Below, piece by piece: positions 1 to 9,416 of a stretch of 64,000 bases of DNA. This DNA comes from Gammaproteobacteria bacterium (GTDB taxonomy: Bacteria; Pseudomonadota; Gammaproteobacteria; Pseudomonadales; Pseudohongiellaceae): the NCBI GenBank assembly GCA_030682575.1, contig JAUXNX010000001.1:301589-365588 (forward strand), given 5' to 3'. The notes under the pieces are model-generated. The model worked only from the letters and a program-made list of their open reading frames with translations. It ran no database searches and was not told the origin of the DNA. The position numbers and the translations under genes are program-made. The first letter of the stretch is position 1, and each line of letters begins with the position of its first letter.

Positions 1-478
1 CGGGATACACGCCCTGCGGCAGTTCGAGCAGGTCAGATACTTCCCTGGGATTGTTACGGATACCGCCGATGTAGCAGATGCCCAGCCCTACCGATTCGGC
101 AGCAACCACCAGATTCTGCGCCATCAGAGCCACATCGACAGTGGCGATGATGAAGTGCTCTGTATAATCCCCGGCGAACGGTTTTCCGTACTCTCGGCAG
201 CTGTTGCCGGGACGTTTCAGATCTGCACAGAACACCAGAAATTCGGCGGCCTTCTCAACATACACCTGATTGCCGGCATAGGCCGCCAGTTTGCTGCGAC
301 TCTCGACATTGCACACGCGAATAATGGTGGCGCCCTGCAGAAAGCTTGAGGTGGCTGCCGCCTGTCCCGCTCGCAGTATCTGCTGGAACAACGCCTCGTC
401 GATCACCTGATCAGTAAACCGGCGAATGCTGCGATGAGAGAAAAGTAGATCAATGACCGGGTTCACGTGAAACTCCAT
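1..478 (-). CDS. nfsA: NfsA-type oxygen-insensitive nitroreductase (partial, 3' end outside window)
   Basis: The reverse strand reads from an ATG at 478 without a stop to the window edge, giving about 159 N-terminal residues. The flavoprotein family reduces nitroaromatics and quinones with NADPH and FMN in the cytoplasm. The sequence shows the family's N-terminal HRSIRRFTD motif near residue 15, SSFLQGATIIRV near 44, AAEFLVFCADLKR and, close to the edge, AAESVGLGICYIGGIRNN, which matches the FMN-binding region of NfsA-type enzymes. Homologues are about 240-250 residues, so roughly the last third is missing. It is transcribed away from the serine hydrolase stop only in position, since both lie on the minus strand. 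The substrate in vivo is unknown. Confidence 0.85.
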   Translation of the reverse strand, partial: MEFHVNPVIDLLFSHRSIRRFTDQVIDEALFQQILRAGQAAATSSFLQGATIIRVCNVESRSKLAAYAGNQVYVEKAAEFLVFCADLKRPGNSCREYGKPFAGDYTEHFIIATVDVALMAQNLVVAAESVGLGICYIGGIRNNPREVSDLLELPQGVYP

Positions 479-555
479 TTGTTGAAAATCAGCGAGCCCC
501 GACCAAGGGGTTGTGAAAATGCACGGGTGATGCGATTAGCGGGATAAGACGCGGA

Positions 556-1770
556 TCAGTTGAGAATGGCGTCCAGAAACATCGGCACAACTTCGTTGGC
601 CACCGGCGTCTCGGCGTTGAACATCACCACCATGGCGATATCCAATTCCGGCACCAGCACCATCTCCGAGCGGAAGCCTCGTACTCCTCCTCCGTGGTGC
701 ACGATCCGCACACCTGCGTAATCAAATACCCGCCAACCGAGGCCATACCATGCCTTCTCCAGGCGCGGCCAGCGATTGAAGTAATTGCCACGGGGTGTCT
801 CCACCACAGGAGAATGTTGCTGGGACAGGAGATCTTTTGGCAGTACTTGCGGAAACGCACCCAGATTCGCCTGCGCCCACAGGATCATATCTTCGATGCT
901 GGCATTCACACCGGCTGCCGGACCAACGCTGTAATAGGCAGGATTCAGAGTCGCAACGCGCCAACTGTCCCTCACAGGCTGATGCGCCGAGCTGACATTT
1001 GCATTGTCGGTGTAGCCTTCCAATCCTACCGAGGCTGTGCGCATGCCCAGCGGCTCGAACAATTCCTGCTGAACGTATTCCTCATAGCTCTTGTGGGTCG
1101 TCACCTCCACAACATCGGACACCAGAGAAAACACAACATTCTGATACCCGTAACAACGACCCGGAGGACATACCGTTGGAATTTCCTGAAACATTTCCTG
1201 AATCTTTTCGTAGGCAACTCCAGAGTCCAGCATGTTGGAATAAGCATGCGGCATAAGCCCAGTGGTATGACTGAGGACATGGCGCAGCGTGATTTCTTTT
1301 GTCTCCGGCCCGGTGCCAATCACGTACTGCGGCAAAACTGTGACAAGTGGCGTATCCCACTCCTGCTGTTGATGCTGCACGAGCTTGGCCGCAACGGTTC
1401 CAGCAAAAGTTTTCGAGACTGAAGCGATGCGGAATACTGTTTCACTGTCGACGCGTTCGGCTCCGTCAAGCGTGCGAACCCCCCAGGTCTGAATATCCAG
1501 CACGCTACCGGATCTGACGATAGCCATCGCCACGCCCGGGATGGATTTTTCATGAATCTGCGAATCGAGCCAGACTGTGTATCCGGAAAAATCCTTGACA
1601 GAGCCAGGCCCAGACAGCAACTCGACTGATGCATTGGCGTTATCAGGAAGTGAGGGATTGATTTGCATATCGAGCGATTGAGCGGACAGGGGGCGCGGAG
1701 ACAGCAGGGCCAGCAGCAGAAGCATGATGTTGCGTTTGAGCTGGCTTGCTGGTGAAAGCAACAGAGTCAT
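556..1770 (-). CDS. secreted serine hydrolase, beta-lactamase class C / penicillin-binding-protein fold
   Basis: A 404-residue protein with a signal-peptide-like start (MTLLLSP, then a leucine-rich stretch ending PRPLSAQS). The active-site Ser-x-x-Lys is SVSK at about residues 117-120, the second motif is Y-Q-N at 209-211, and the third is HHGGG near the C-terminus in place of Lys-Thr-Gly. This set is typical of class C-like esterases, D-aminopeptidases and penicillin-binding-protein relatives in the periplasm; the substrate cannot be told. The reading frame stays open to 1956, but that extension runs through the upstream terminator at 1909-1945 and has no signal peptide, so the ATG at 1770, with CCGGGGA just upstream, is preferred; 1725 is an alternative start. 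Confidence 0.8.
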   Translation of the reverse strand: MTLLLSPASQLKRNIMLLLLALLSPRPLSAQSLDMQINPSLPDNANASVELLSGPGSVKDFSGYTVWLDSQIHEKSIPGVAMAIVRSGSVLDIQTWGVRTLDGAERVDSETVFRIASVSKTFAGTVAAKLVQHQQQEWDTPLVTVLPQYVIGTGPETKEITLRHVLSHTTGLMPHAYSNMLDSGVAYEKIQEMFQEIPTVCPPGRCYGYQNVVFSLVSDVVEVTTHKSYEEYVQQELFEPLGMRTASVGLEGYTDNANVSSAHQPVRDSWRVATLNPAYYSVGPAAGVNASIEDMILWAQANLGAFPQVLPKDLLSQQHSPVVETPRGNYFNRWPRLEKAWYGLGWRVFDYAGVRIVHHGGGVRGFRSEMVLVPELDIAMVVMFNAETPVANEVVPMFLDAILN

Positions 1771-1908
1771 TCCCCGGAAAATCGCGTGAATTTGTGTAAC
1801 CTGAAATTGTTGAAGCAGGATGGCGCTGAAAAATAGCACGTTATCTCCGCTTTGCAAACACCACAAACAAACACTCACATATTGGCCGGACTCTCTGTTT
1901 GGTCTCTC

Positions 1909-1945
1909 AAAAAAAAGACCGACCGGGAATGAGCCGCAGTCGGTC
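1909..1945 (-). terminator. rho-independent terminator downstream of degP
   Basis: On the minus strand a perfect 7-bp stem (GACCGAC/GTCGGTC, 1917-1923 with 1939-1945) is followed by eight T residues (1909-1916). It lies about 120 bases after the DegP-family stop and before the serine hydrolase, so the two genes are probably separate transcripts. Confidence 0.9.
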
Positions 1946-2063
1946 AAAGTAGGCACAGTGCTGGAAAACTTGCTGCTTGAACCATTACCTCCTTAGCCTT
2001 TGTCGATTCCTGTATCCATGAGCACTCATCCGGATACCGCTACTGCAGTGACCTTCGACAGGG

Positions 2064-3479
2064 TCACGAGAGGATTATGAGCATCCTGCGATTTTCACGA
2101 ATTACACCCAGCGCAGTCACAGGTGCGGGCTCGGAGACGGTTTGGTTGAACTCACGCAGATTCCCAACACTGTTCCTGTTGACTTCGTAGATGATGTCGC
2201 CGGGACGCAGACCAGCACGGAACGCAGGACTCTGCTGATCAACTTCCACCACTTCCACACCACCACGTACCCCTGCGCTTTGGACCGCTGCTACAGTTGG
2301 ATCGAAAGTGCGTAGCTGGGCGCCGTTGAACACCGGCTCATCCAGTCGGCGGCCTGTGCTTTCTCCGTCATTCGCTGCCACACTGCGGGACTCGCCACCG
2401 ATAGTCGCAGTCAGGGTTTCCCGACTGCCATTGCGATACAACACGAGCTGCACTTCCTTGTCGACGCGCATCAGACCCACGATATTTCTCAGTTCACGAC
2501 CGCTCTCTACCTTGCGCCCGTCAATCTCCACAATGACATCTGACACCTCGATGCCAGCTGCCTCCGCTGCACTGCCTGGCAGCACATTGGTCACAAGCGC
2601 TCCTTTGCCGGCACCGGTTCTCAGAGTCTCTTCCATCAGACTGTTCAGGTCCTGAATCTGCACACCCAACTGACCGCGCCGCACTTCGCCATCACGCTGC
2701 AGGTGTTCCATGACGGCAGAGATCATGTCAACGGGAACGGCAAAGGCGATGCCTGCATTGGAACCGCTGCCACTGATGATGGCAGTATTGATACCGATCA
2801 GCCTGCCCTCCAGATCGACCAGAGCACCACCAGAGTTACCGACGTTGATCGCCGCGTCTGTCTGAATGAAGTCTTCATAATTCTGATTGTTCAAACCACC
2901 GCGACCGAGGGCACTGACGATTCCGGACGTGACAGTCTGGCCAATACCAAACGGATTCCCGATGGCCACCACATAGTCACCCACACGTAGATTGCTGATA
3001 TCGGCAAAATCCAGGGCGCGCAGATTGTCGGCCTCGATCTGTAAAAGCGCCACGTCTGTACCGGCATCGCTTCCCAGCAGTTTGGCCTTGAATTCACGAC
3101 CATCCTGCAGCGACACAGTGATGGTGTCTGCATTGGCAATGACGTGGTGGTTGGTAATGACGAAGCCCGCATCAGCATCGACGATCACACCCGATCCGCT
3201 GGCACGCACAGGGCCTCGCTGGCTTGGTTCGCCAAGCGGATTGGAGGGATCACTGAAGAACCGGCGCAGGTCATTCTCGTTGAAGAAACGCAGTTGCTCC
3301 GGCACTCGGGCCGCTTGAGTTGTGGAGATGTTCACTACAGCTGGAGTGACACCCTCCAGCATCGGCGCGAGGGACGGAACGCCGTTGCGTGTGGCCTCGT
3401 CACTGAGTGCACTGACATTCACTGTCCCCATCGCTGTCACGGACAGCAATAACAAACAGGTCACCACAATTTTTTTCAT
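2064..3479 (-). CDS. degP: periplasmic Do-family serine protease (DegP/DegQ/MucD)
   Basis: A 471-residue HtrA protease/chaperone that degrades or refolds damaged envelope proteins. An N-terminal signal peptide (MKKIVVTCLLLLSVTAMG, ending VSA) precedes a trypsin-like domain with catalytic His112 (NHHVI), Asp142 (GTDVALLQ) and Ser216 (GNSGGAL). Two PDZ domains fill the C-terminal half: the first around RRGQLGVQIQDL to LVLYRNG, the second around GGVEVVEVDQQSPAF. The length fits MucD/DegQ. The start at 3479 is chosen because AGAGGAATAT precedes it and the signal peptide starts there; the frame extends upstream to 3503 without support. A terminator lies downstream at 1909-1945. Orthologue naming (degP, degQ, mucD) is uncertain; the family call is firm. 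Confidence 0.95.
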   Translation of the reverse strand: MKKIVVTCLLLLSVTAMGTVNVSALSDEATRNGVPSLAPMLEGVTPAVVNISTTQAARVPEQLRFFNENDLRRFFSDPSNPLGEPSQRGPVRASGSGVIVDADAGFVITNHHVIANADTITVSLQDGREFKAKLLGSDAGTDVALLQIEADNLRALDFADISNLRVGDYVVAIGNPFGIGQTVTSGIVSALGRGGLNNQNYEDFIQTDAAINVGNSGGALVDLEGRLIGINTAIISGSGSNAGIAFAVPVDMISAVMEHLQRDGEVRRGQLGVQIQDLNSLMEETLRTGAGKGALVTNVLPGSAAEAAGIEVSDVIVEIDGRKVESGRELRNIVGLMRVDKEVQLVLYRNGSRETLTATIGGESRSVAANDGESTGRRLDEPVFNGAQLRTFDPTVAAVQSAGVRGGVEVVEVDQQSPAFRAGLRPGDIIYEVNRNSVGNLREFNQTVSEPAPVTALGVIRENRRMLIILS

Positions 3480-3828
3480 GATATTCCTCTTGGCTGATCG
3501 CACATTGATCGGGTTGATTGTTAGCCTGTGTCGCCGAATCTGGTCATGCCGGTGATGGCAATGACAGATTCATGGCGCCCAATCTAGTGGTCGCAACCAG
3601 TAAATGCCTGAGGAAAGGGTGAACTTTATATCCAGAAAACATGAAGATTGCAGGCTCTGCTGCGGTGACGAGAGAATTTCCGCTAGAATCTCAACGGAAT
3701 ATAGTCAGACATACGTACAAACTTTCACTTGAGATCGAACGACCAAGCCCATAGTAGTGTCAAAGACAATAACCAGAATACAAGGCGTGAACTTCTCTAC
3801 GAAGTTTCAGCGAGAATGGGTGTAAATC
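3480..3828. other. intergenic region between divergent degP-family and winged-helix genes
   Basis: No coding potential is apparent in these 349 bases. It must hold promoters for both flanking genes. An imperfect inverted repeat (GTCATGCC/GGCAATGAC, about 3543-3565) is present, but no convincing -35/-10 pair or sigma-E type element could be fixed by eye. Confidence 0.5.
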
Positions 3829-4974
3829 ATGGACAGCAACGTCAGCAGTCATAACCCTGGCAGTCATAAACTGCACGGCAGCCATTCCCTGCGTACGGCC
3901 TCGCTCCAGTCAGCGTCCCCGCATATCGACGGGTGCTCCTTGGAACGTGCCGCACCCTTCTGCATTGATCGCTGGCTTGTACAGCCTCAGAGCAACGAGC
4001 TTAGATGTCTGGACAGTAGCGAACGGCGCTCTCTGGAGCCTCGGCTGATGCGCCTGCTGTGCCTGTTGGCGGCGGCTCCACAGCACGTCTTCAGTCGCGA
4101 TGAGTTGATGGCGCACCTCTGGCCGCGCGTGATTGTCAATGAAAACTCCCTGACCCGCGCCATTTCCGATCTACGCAAGCAGCTTGGCCGTGACGGCCGG
4201 AATGACAAGCTTATCGAAACCATTCCCAAGACCGGCTACCGACTGTCAGCAACGTGCCAGCTTCAGGATCCAGCGACAGCGTCGACAAAATATGTATCCT
4301 TGCCGCGTGTTGGCACACGTTCTGTCGTCACGGATGGATTCCGCTTCGACATCATGTCATTTCCAGGCATGGCAGCTGCAGCCTCCTTAACACTGGGTGC
4401 GATTCTGCTGGTGTTGCTGCAACTGCAAGGATCAAGGCTACCGCAGCAGGACACAACGGGAATTGCCTTGGCCGACATCAATCTCAGCAGCCAGGCAGCC
4501 TTTGATGCGCTGATTGCCGGGCGACTGGAGACTGTCTCGGCAAAGACCAGTGTGAACAGCAATGCTGGTGTACTGACAGAGATTGGCTCACTTGGCGCAA
4601 CCCAGCCGGTAGTGTCGCGAGACGGCGGTCTGTTCGCCTACATCCATTACAACGAACAGGGATCAAGCCTGGTGTTGGGATCAACCCAGTTGCCCAGCTC
4701 TCCTGTCACGATTTTCACGACCCAGGACACCATCTACAACCTGCAATGGTCACCTGTCGACAGAGCGTTGCTCTTCGCGCAGGCTCCCAAATTGACACCA
4801 GCGGCGCTGGTTCCAATGGACAACCAGGCCAGCTTGGTGATGTTCGATCTGGAAAGCTTCACGACCAGAGTGATTGATGGTCCGGCAGTGGAAGCGGGTG
4901 ACATCGCCGAAAGCGAAGAACTGCGCTCCTTCAAACTGACTGCGCTGGGACGCAGCTTCGACTGGCTCTCCTGA
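3829..4974 (+). CDS. CadC/ToxR-like membrane-anchored winged-helix regulator
   Basis: A 381-residue protein with an OmpR/PhoB-type winged-helix DNA-binding domain at residues 44-142 (EPRLMRLLCLLAA, then NENSLTRAISDLRKQLG and the wing IETIPKTGYRLSA). A hydrophobic segment at about 180-198 acts as a single membrane helix and is followed by a roughly 180-residue periplasmic part with no recognised fold. The order DNA-binding domain, transmembrane helix, outer sensor is that of CadC/ToxR-type one-component regulators. No receiver domain or partner kinase is nearby. The first 40 residues are Ser/His-rich and look unstructured. The ribosome site before the ATG is weak, so a later start is possible. 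Its signal and targets are unknown. Confidence 0.8.
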   Translation: MDSNVSSHNPGSHKLHGSHSLRTASLQSASPHIDGCSLERAAPFCIDRWLVQPQSNELRCLDSSERRSLEPRLMRLLCLLAAAPQHVFSRDELMAHLWPRVIVNENSLTRAISDLRKQLGRDGRNDKLIETIPKTGYRLSATCQLQDPATASTKYVSLPRVGTRSVVTDGFRFDIMSFPGMAAAASLTLGAILLVLLQLQGSRLPQQDTTGIALADINLSSQAAFDALIAGRLETVSAKTSVNSNAGVLTEIGSLGATQPVVSRDGGLFAYIHYNEQGSSLVLGSTQLPSSPVTIFTTQDTIYNLQWSPVDRALLFAQAPKLTPAALVPMDNQASLVMFDLESFTTRVIDGPAVEAGDIAESEELRSFKLTALGRSFDWLS

Positions 4975-4976
4975 GA

Positions 4977-6251
4977 TCACAATTCCGCAACTGACACTCC
5001 CAGCGCCTCCGCCACGCGGATGGCGCTGACCACTCCGTCCTCATGAAATCCCTTGCCCCACCAGGCACCACAGAACCAGGTGCGCCGTGCTCCATTGATC
5101 TGATTCCAGCGCAGTTGGGCATCGACTCCCGCCTGAGTAAAGATCGGATGCGCATACTTGAAACGACGCAGGATGGCCTCCGGCGCAATCGCCGCCGTAT
5201 TGTTGAGTGTCACACAGAATCGCGCGGCGGCACTCAGACCCATCAGACGATTCATGTCATAAGTCACTATCGGCAATGAGTTTTCGCAACCAGGTGTCAG
5301 GCGATAGTTCCAACTGGCCCAGGCACGACTGTTGGCAGGCATCTGGCCGATGTCCGTGTGGAGCACCACGTCGTTGTCCTGATAACGAATCGCTGTCAGT
5401 GTGGCAGTCTCGACCTGTGTGGCATCCTTCAACAATCCCAGCGCCTGGTCGCTATGACAGGCCAGTATCACATGATCAAAAGATTCCACTTGCCCGGCAG
5501 CCTCGACCACGACGGAATCCGGATGGCGTTGAATGGCCGTTACGGGAGTTGCCAGCCGGATTTTGTCCTTGAAGCCAACGCTCAGCGGATCTATGTAACT
5601 TCTCGACCCTCCGACAATCGTTCGCCACTTTGGCCGCTTACTGACACTGAGCAGTCCGTGGCGATACATGAAAGGCAGCATGAAGCGCATGGGAAAGTCA
5701 TACATCTGGCGGAATGGTGTAGACCAGATGGCCGATGCCATCGGAATCAGATAGAACTCGGTGAACATCTTTCCCAGATGATGCCTTGCGACGTAATCCC
5801 TCAGGTTCATATCGCGATCGATGCGATCGAACTCGACATCTGAGACAGCCTGCCTGTTGAAGCGCACGATATCCAGAAGCATGCCGATGTACGACGGCGA
5901 CAGCAAATTGCCACGCTGTGCGAACAGAGCATTGAGAAGTTTCAGGCGCCCGTCCACGCCAGCGAACTCAAGACCGGTGCGGTCGCAACTGACGCTGAAA
6001 CTCATGTCCGATTGTCGCGAGGCAACACCCACTTCATCCATCAGACGAATGAAATTGGGGTAAGTCCAATCGTTGTAGACGATGAAGCCCGTATCAATGC
6101 TGTATTTTTGTCCGGTCAACTCCACATCCACTGTCGCCGTATGGCCGCCCACGCGGGTGTCAGCTTCAAACAGGGTAATGTCATGTTGTTTATGGAGGTA
6201 GTATGCGGCAGTCAGGCCGGAGATTCCCGATCCAATGATGGCTATTTTCAC
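4977..6251 (-). CDS. FAD-dependent oxidoreductase, amine-oxidase-like
   Basis: A 424-residue flavoprotein beginning with the dinucleotide-binding motif GSGISG (residues 7-12), followed by FEADTRVGGHTATVDV and the DTGFIVYNDWTYPNFIRL stretch that marks a family often found with DUF1365 and cyclopropane-fatty-acid-synthase-like genes. The C-terminus has the usual FAD-contacting GKGFHEDGVVSAIRVAEAL. The family is thought to act on lipid or isoprenoid substrates, but its reaction is not established here because the usual partner genes are missing from this neighbourhood. It ends two bases after the convergent winged-helix gene, so their 3' ends abut. The start ATG is at 6251. Confidence 0.8.
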   Translation of the reverse strand: MKIAIIGSGISGLTAAYYLHKQHDITLFEADTRVGGHTATVDVELTGQKYSIDTGFIVYNDWTYPNFIRLMDEVGVASRQSDMSFSVSCDRTGLEFAGVDGRLKLLNALFAQRGNLLSPSYIGMLLDIVRFNRQAVSDVEFDRIDRDMNLRDYVARHHLGKMFTEFYLIPMASAIWSTPFRQMYDFPMRFMLPFMYRHGLLSVSKRPKWRTIVGGSRSYIDPLSVGFKDKIRLATPVTAIQRHPDSVVVEAAGQVESFDHVILACHSDQALGLLKDATQVETATLTAIRYQDNDVVLHTDIGQMPANSRAWASWNYRLTPGCENSLPIVTYDMNRLMGLSAAARFCVTLNNTAAIAPEAILRRFKYAHPIFTQAGVDAQLRWNQINGARRTWFCGAWWGKGFHEDGVVSAIRVAEALGVSVAEL

Positions 6252-6384
6252 TCAGTATTCCCGATATGCGGAGAAGCGTCCGCGCGCTGTCAACGTCAAA
6301 CCCTGACGCTGACAATAACATTGTCTGAAACAGGGTACGCCATCTGGCGGGTATTGGATTAACAGAGAGGATAACTGAGAGGCG

Positions 6385-7605
6385 TCACATCCTGTATTTG
6401 GCCAACTCGGTTCTGGCCACCACGCGTCTGTGCACTTCATCCGGACCATCGGCCAGACGCAGGGTGCGCTGATTGGTCCACAGTGTTGCCAACGGGAAGT
6501 CTTGCGATACCCCGGCAGCACCGTGCATCTGAATGGCACGGTCAATCACGCGCAGCGCCATGTTGGGAACCGCTACCTTGATCTGCGAAATCGCATCTCG
6601 TGCGGCCTTGTTGCCGATGGTATCCATCAGATAGGCTGCCTTGAATACGAGCAGGCGGCACATCTCTATCTCGATGCGACTGTCAGCGATCTGATCGTAG
6701 TTGCCGCCAAGCTCGGCAAGCGGCTTGCCGAATGCCTCGCGACTGACAGCTCGCTCACACATAAGCTGTAGTGCTTTCTCCGCTGCACCTATGGATCGCA
6801 TGCAATGATGGATTCGGCCCGGCCCCAGACGACCCTGCGAAATTTCAAAGCCACGTCCCCGGCCCAGAATAATGTTTTTCTGCGGCACCCGAACGTTGTG
6901 GAAGCGAATGTGCATATGACCATGCGGAGCATCATCACGACCGAATACCTCCATCGGCCTTACGATCTCTACTCCAGGTGTATCCATGGGTACGAGGATC
7001 TGTGACTGGCGATTGTGACGCGGTGCTTGCGGATCCGTCACTACCATCACAATCATGATCTTGCAACGCTTGTCACCAGCACCGGAGATATAGAACTTTT
7101 CGCCGCTGATCACCCATTCATCACCATCGAGAATGGCGCTGGTTGCGATATTGGTAGCATCGGAAGACGCCACATCCGGTTCTGTCATGGCAAATGCGGA
7201 GCGAATCCGGCCTGCCAGCAGTGGTTTGAGCCACATCTCCTTCTGTTCTTCGGAGCCGTACCGCTCCAGCACTTCCATATTGCCTGTATCAGGAGCGCTG
7301 CAATTGAACGCTTCAGATGCCAGGCGACTACGACCCATTATCTCTGCCAGATGTGCATACTCAAGATTTGTGATACCCGCACCGCCCTGACTCTTGGGCA
7401 GAAAGAAATTCCACAGACCAAGTGAGCGGGCCTTGCTCTTCAGGCCCTCCATGATATCTTCCTGGCGGGGTGTGTGCGACCAACGATCCCCCACCGATAT
7501 CTCGGTGTGATATTCGTGCTCAACAGCGGCGACATCGTCCTCCACGAAGCGGCGGATCTTCTCTCTGATTTCCACCATTTCTGCAGACAAACCCAAATCC
7601 ATCAT
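6385..7605 (-). CDS. acyl-CoA dehydrogenase, ACAD10/11-like
   Basis: A 406-residue FAD enzyme oxidising an acyl-CoA to the enoyl-CoA. Visible signatures are [21 protein letters not shown] (the flavin/substrate loop near residue 155), [14 protein letters not shown], and near the C-terminus [19 protein letters not shown] followed by [15 protein letters not shown], where the DGPDEVH form is typical of the ACAD10/11 branch. The double ATG start at 7605 follows GGAGAGAAGGGC. It is followed at short distance upstream on the same strand by two SDR genes and an MDR gene, suggesting a catabolic transcript for fatty or branched acids. The chain length of the substrate cannot be read from the sequence. 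Confidence 0.88.
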   Translation of the reverse strand: MMDLGLSAEMVEIREKIRRFVEDDVAAVEHEYHTEISVGDRWSHTPRQEDIMEGLKSKARSLGLWNFFLPKSQGGAGITNLEYAHLAEIMGRSRLASEAFNCSAPDTGNMEVLERYGSEEQKEMWLKPLLAGRIRSAFAMTEPDVASSDATNIATSAILDGDEWVISGEKFYISGAGDKRCKIMIVMVVTDPQAPRHNRQSQILVPMDTPGVEIVRPMEVFGRDDAPHGHMHIRFHNVRVPQKNIILGRGRGFEISQGRLGPGRIHHCMRSIGAAEKALQLMCERAVSREAFGKPLAELGGNYDQIADSRIEIEMCRLLVFKAAYLMDTIGNKAARDAISQIKVAVPNMALRVIDRAIQMHGAAGVSQDFPLATLWTNQRTLRLADGPDEVHRRVVARTELAKYRM

Positions 7606-7682
7606 GCCCTTCTCTCCCCATATGTTTCTTGTGTTGTGCTGTCAGAATCGGGCATTGATTGTGGCTGCGCGCGCGACTCCGT

Positions 7683-8447
7683 TTATCCGGAAATGGTACC
7701 ACCACCATCAACGACAAGAGTCTGTCCTGTCGTGAAACTCCCTGCGTCCGACGCAAGATATATGGCGGCCCCGGCGATCTCATCAGGCTCACCGATGCGA
7801 CGCAATGGATACTTCGCAACTGTTGCCGCGTAAGTCTCGGGGTTCTCCCACAGTGCACGCGCAAAATCGGTCCGCACCAGACCAGGGGCAATGCAATTGA
7901 CTCGAATATTCTTTGGCCCCCACTCGACGGCCAGATTGCGCGCCATCTGCATATCGGCGGCTTTGGAAATGCCATAGGCCCCGAGCACCGGAGTACCCTT
8001 GAGCCCCGCAATCGAAGATACAATGATGACTGCACCACCACCCTTTTCTGCCATCGCAGGCAGAACCATCTGACAAAGACGGTGAGCACTCCCGATGTTG
8101 GCATTCATGATCTTGTCGAATGCCTCGTCGGGAATGTTCTGAGACGATCCATAGTGCGGATTCAACGCCGCATTACATACCAGAATGTCAATCGTGCCGA
8201 GTTGCTCGACTGTCTTGTCGACCAGTTGTCGCAGTTGCTCCTTGTAATTGATATTGCAGGCGATCGCTACCGCCACACCCCCTTCCGCATTGATACTCGC
8301 AGCCACCTCATCGCAGATTTCCTGATTTCTGCTTGAGATCACCACGCGCGCGCCGGCTTGCGCCATTCGCCTGGCTATTGCCAGACCAATGCCCTTGGTC
8401 GAACCCGTTATCAACGCCACTTTCCCTGTCAGATTGAATAGGCTCAC
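7683..8447 (-). CDS. short-chain dehydrogenase/reductase (SDR)
   Basis: A 254-residue classical SDR. It has the NAD(P) motif TGSTKGIG, the NAAL motif, catalytic Ser in VSSIAGLKG and YGISK (Tyr-x3-Lys), and the C-terminal GGGTISG. The start is taken as the GTG at 8447, which is preceded by a strong Shine-Dalgarno sequence (GGGGAGGAG, 4 bases away). The ATG at 8474 that would add nine residues has no ribosome site. Enzymes of this type often act as 3-hydroxyacyl or hydroxysteroid dehydrogenases, but the substrate is not known. It lies between the acyl-CoA dehydrogenase and a second SDR on the same strand. Confidence 0.88.
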   Translation of the reverse strand: MSLFNLTGKVALITGSTKGIGLAIARRMAQAGARVVISSRNQEICDEVAASINAEGGVAVAIACNINYKEQLRQLVDKTVEQLGTIDILVCNAALNPHYGSSQNIPDEAFDKIMNANIGSAHRLCQMVLPAMAEKGGGAVIIVSSIAGLKGTPVLGAYGISKAADMQMARNLAVEWGPKNIRVNCIAPGLVRTDFARALWENPETYAATVAKYPLRRIGEPDEIAGAAIYLASDAGSFTTGQTLVVDGGGTISG

Positions 8448-8564
8448 TCCGCTCCTCCCCCTCTCAGCAATCATTTGCTCAAATAGGTTTCATCACTAAA
8501 ATGAATAATACTTGAGATCATTATCATAAATTAGCAAGAGCGCAGAAATGGAACAAGCCCTTTG

Positions 8565-9398
8565 TCAGGATTGCCACTCTCTTTTCCCTTTGCTGAGATG
8601 GGTACCGCCATCCACGGGGATGATTGCGCCATTGGTGTAGGCACCCGCGCGCGAAGCGAGATAGAGCAGCGTGCCAGCGATATCTGCAGGTGATCCGATC
8701 CTGCCCAATGGGCAGTCATCCTCGATATCCTCGCGAAAATTGTCCATGACATAGTCTGTCATCTTCGACTCGAAGAAGCCGGGGGCGATGGCATTCACGG
8801 TGATATTACGGGGTCCGAGTTCGACTGCCAGCGTGCGTGTGAGGTGATGCAGGGCCGCCTTGCTTGCTGAGTAAGCGAAGGTTGGCACGCGCTGCACGAT
8901 CGGCACCTGCAGACCATCCATGGAGCCGATATTGATGACCCGAGACGGGTCTGGCGGACTGGCGGAGCGTCCCAGCAGCTCAAGCAGGTCACGCGTCAGG
9001 GAGAAGACACTGCTGACATTGGTACGCAGGACCTTGTCGAATGCCGCATCGGGATAATCGGCAATTGCGGCGCCCCAGTTACTGCCTGCATTATTGACAA
9101 GAATCGAGATGCCTCCGGGTTCACGCCGCGTGAGCTCTTTGACCAGCGCTCCACGCTGCACGGCATCCGTGACATCGGCCGCCATGGGAATGCACTCGCC
9201 AAAGGATGACAGTGTGCGAGCGGCATCATCGCAGCGCTCCCGGCTGCGTGATGCAATGTAAACCCTCGCCCCGTTCTGCAGCAGGCCCGACGCCATCATG
9301 TAGCCCAGACCGCTCGACCCGCCTGTGACCAAAGCAGTTTTTCCACGCAATGAAAACAGCTCACCGATTGTCAGTGACTGTTCGTTCTGAATTGGCAT
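8565..9398 (-). CDS. short-chain dehydrogenase/reductase (SDR)
   Basis: A 277-residue classical SDR related to its neighbour but clearly distinct in sequence. The cofactor motif is TGGSSGLG at about residue 25, followed by the NNAG motif, INIGSMDG carrying the catalytic Ser, and YSASK. The N-terminal extension before the Rossmann fold (MPIQNEQSLTIGELFSL) is a little longer than usual. The start ATG at 9398 has GGAGATCATTA before it. It is the middle member of the same-strand group of oxidoreductases, so it probably serves the same pathway. The substrate is not assignable. Confidence 0.87.
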   Translation of the reverse strand: MPIQNEQSLTIGELFSLRGKTALVTGGSSGLGYMMASGLLQNGARVYIASRSRERCDDAARTLSSFGECIPMAADVTDAVQRGALVKELTRREPGGISILVNNAGSNWGAAIADYPDAAFDKVLRTNVSSVFSLTRDLLELLGRSASPPDPSRVINIGSMDGLQVPIVQRVPTFAYSASKAALHHLTRTLAVELGPRNITVNAIAPGFFESKMTDYVMDNFREDIEDDCPLGRIGSPADIAGTLLYLASRAGAYTNGAIIPVDGGTHLSKGKREWQS

Positions 9399-9416
9399 TA
9401 ATGATCTCCGCTGTTG

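Noticed and set aside
694..1422. 242-codon frame on the plus strand opposite the serine hydrolase
   Set aside because: It is a shadow of the minus-strand gene; the sequence has no recognisable domain and no ribosome site.
556..1956. Start of the serine hydrolase at 1956
   Set aside because: It would run through the degP terminator at 1909-1945 and lacks a signal peptide until residue 63; the ATG at 1770 fits better.
7659..8336. 225-codon plus-strand frame over the first SDR gene
   Set aside because: Antisense to a strong SDR gene with no family likeness.
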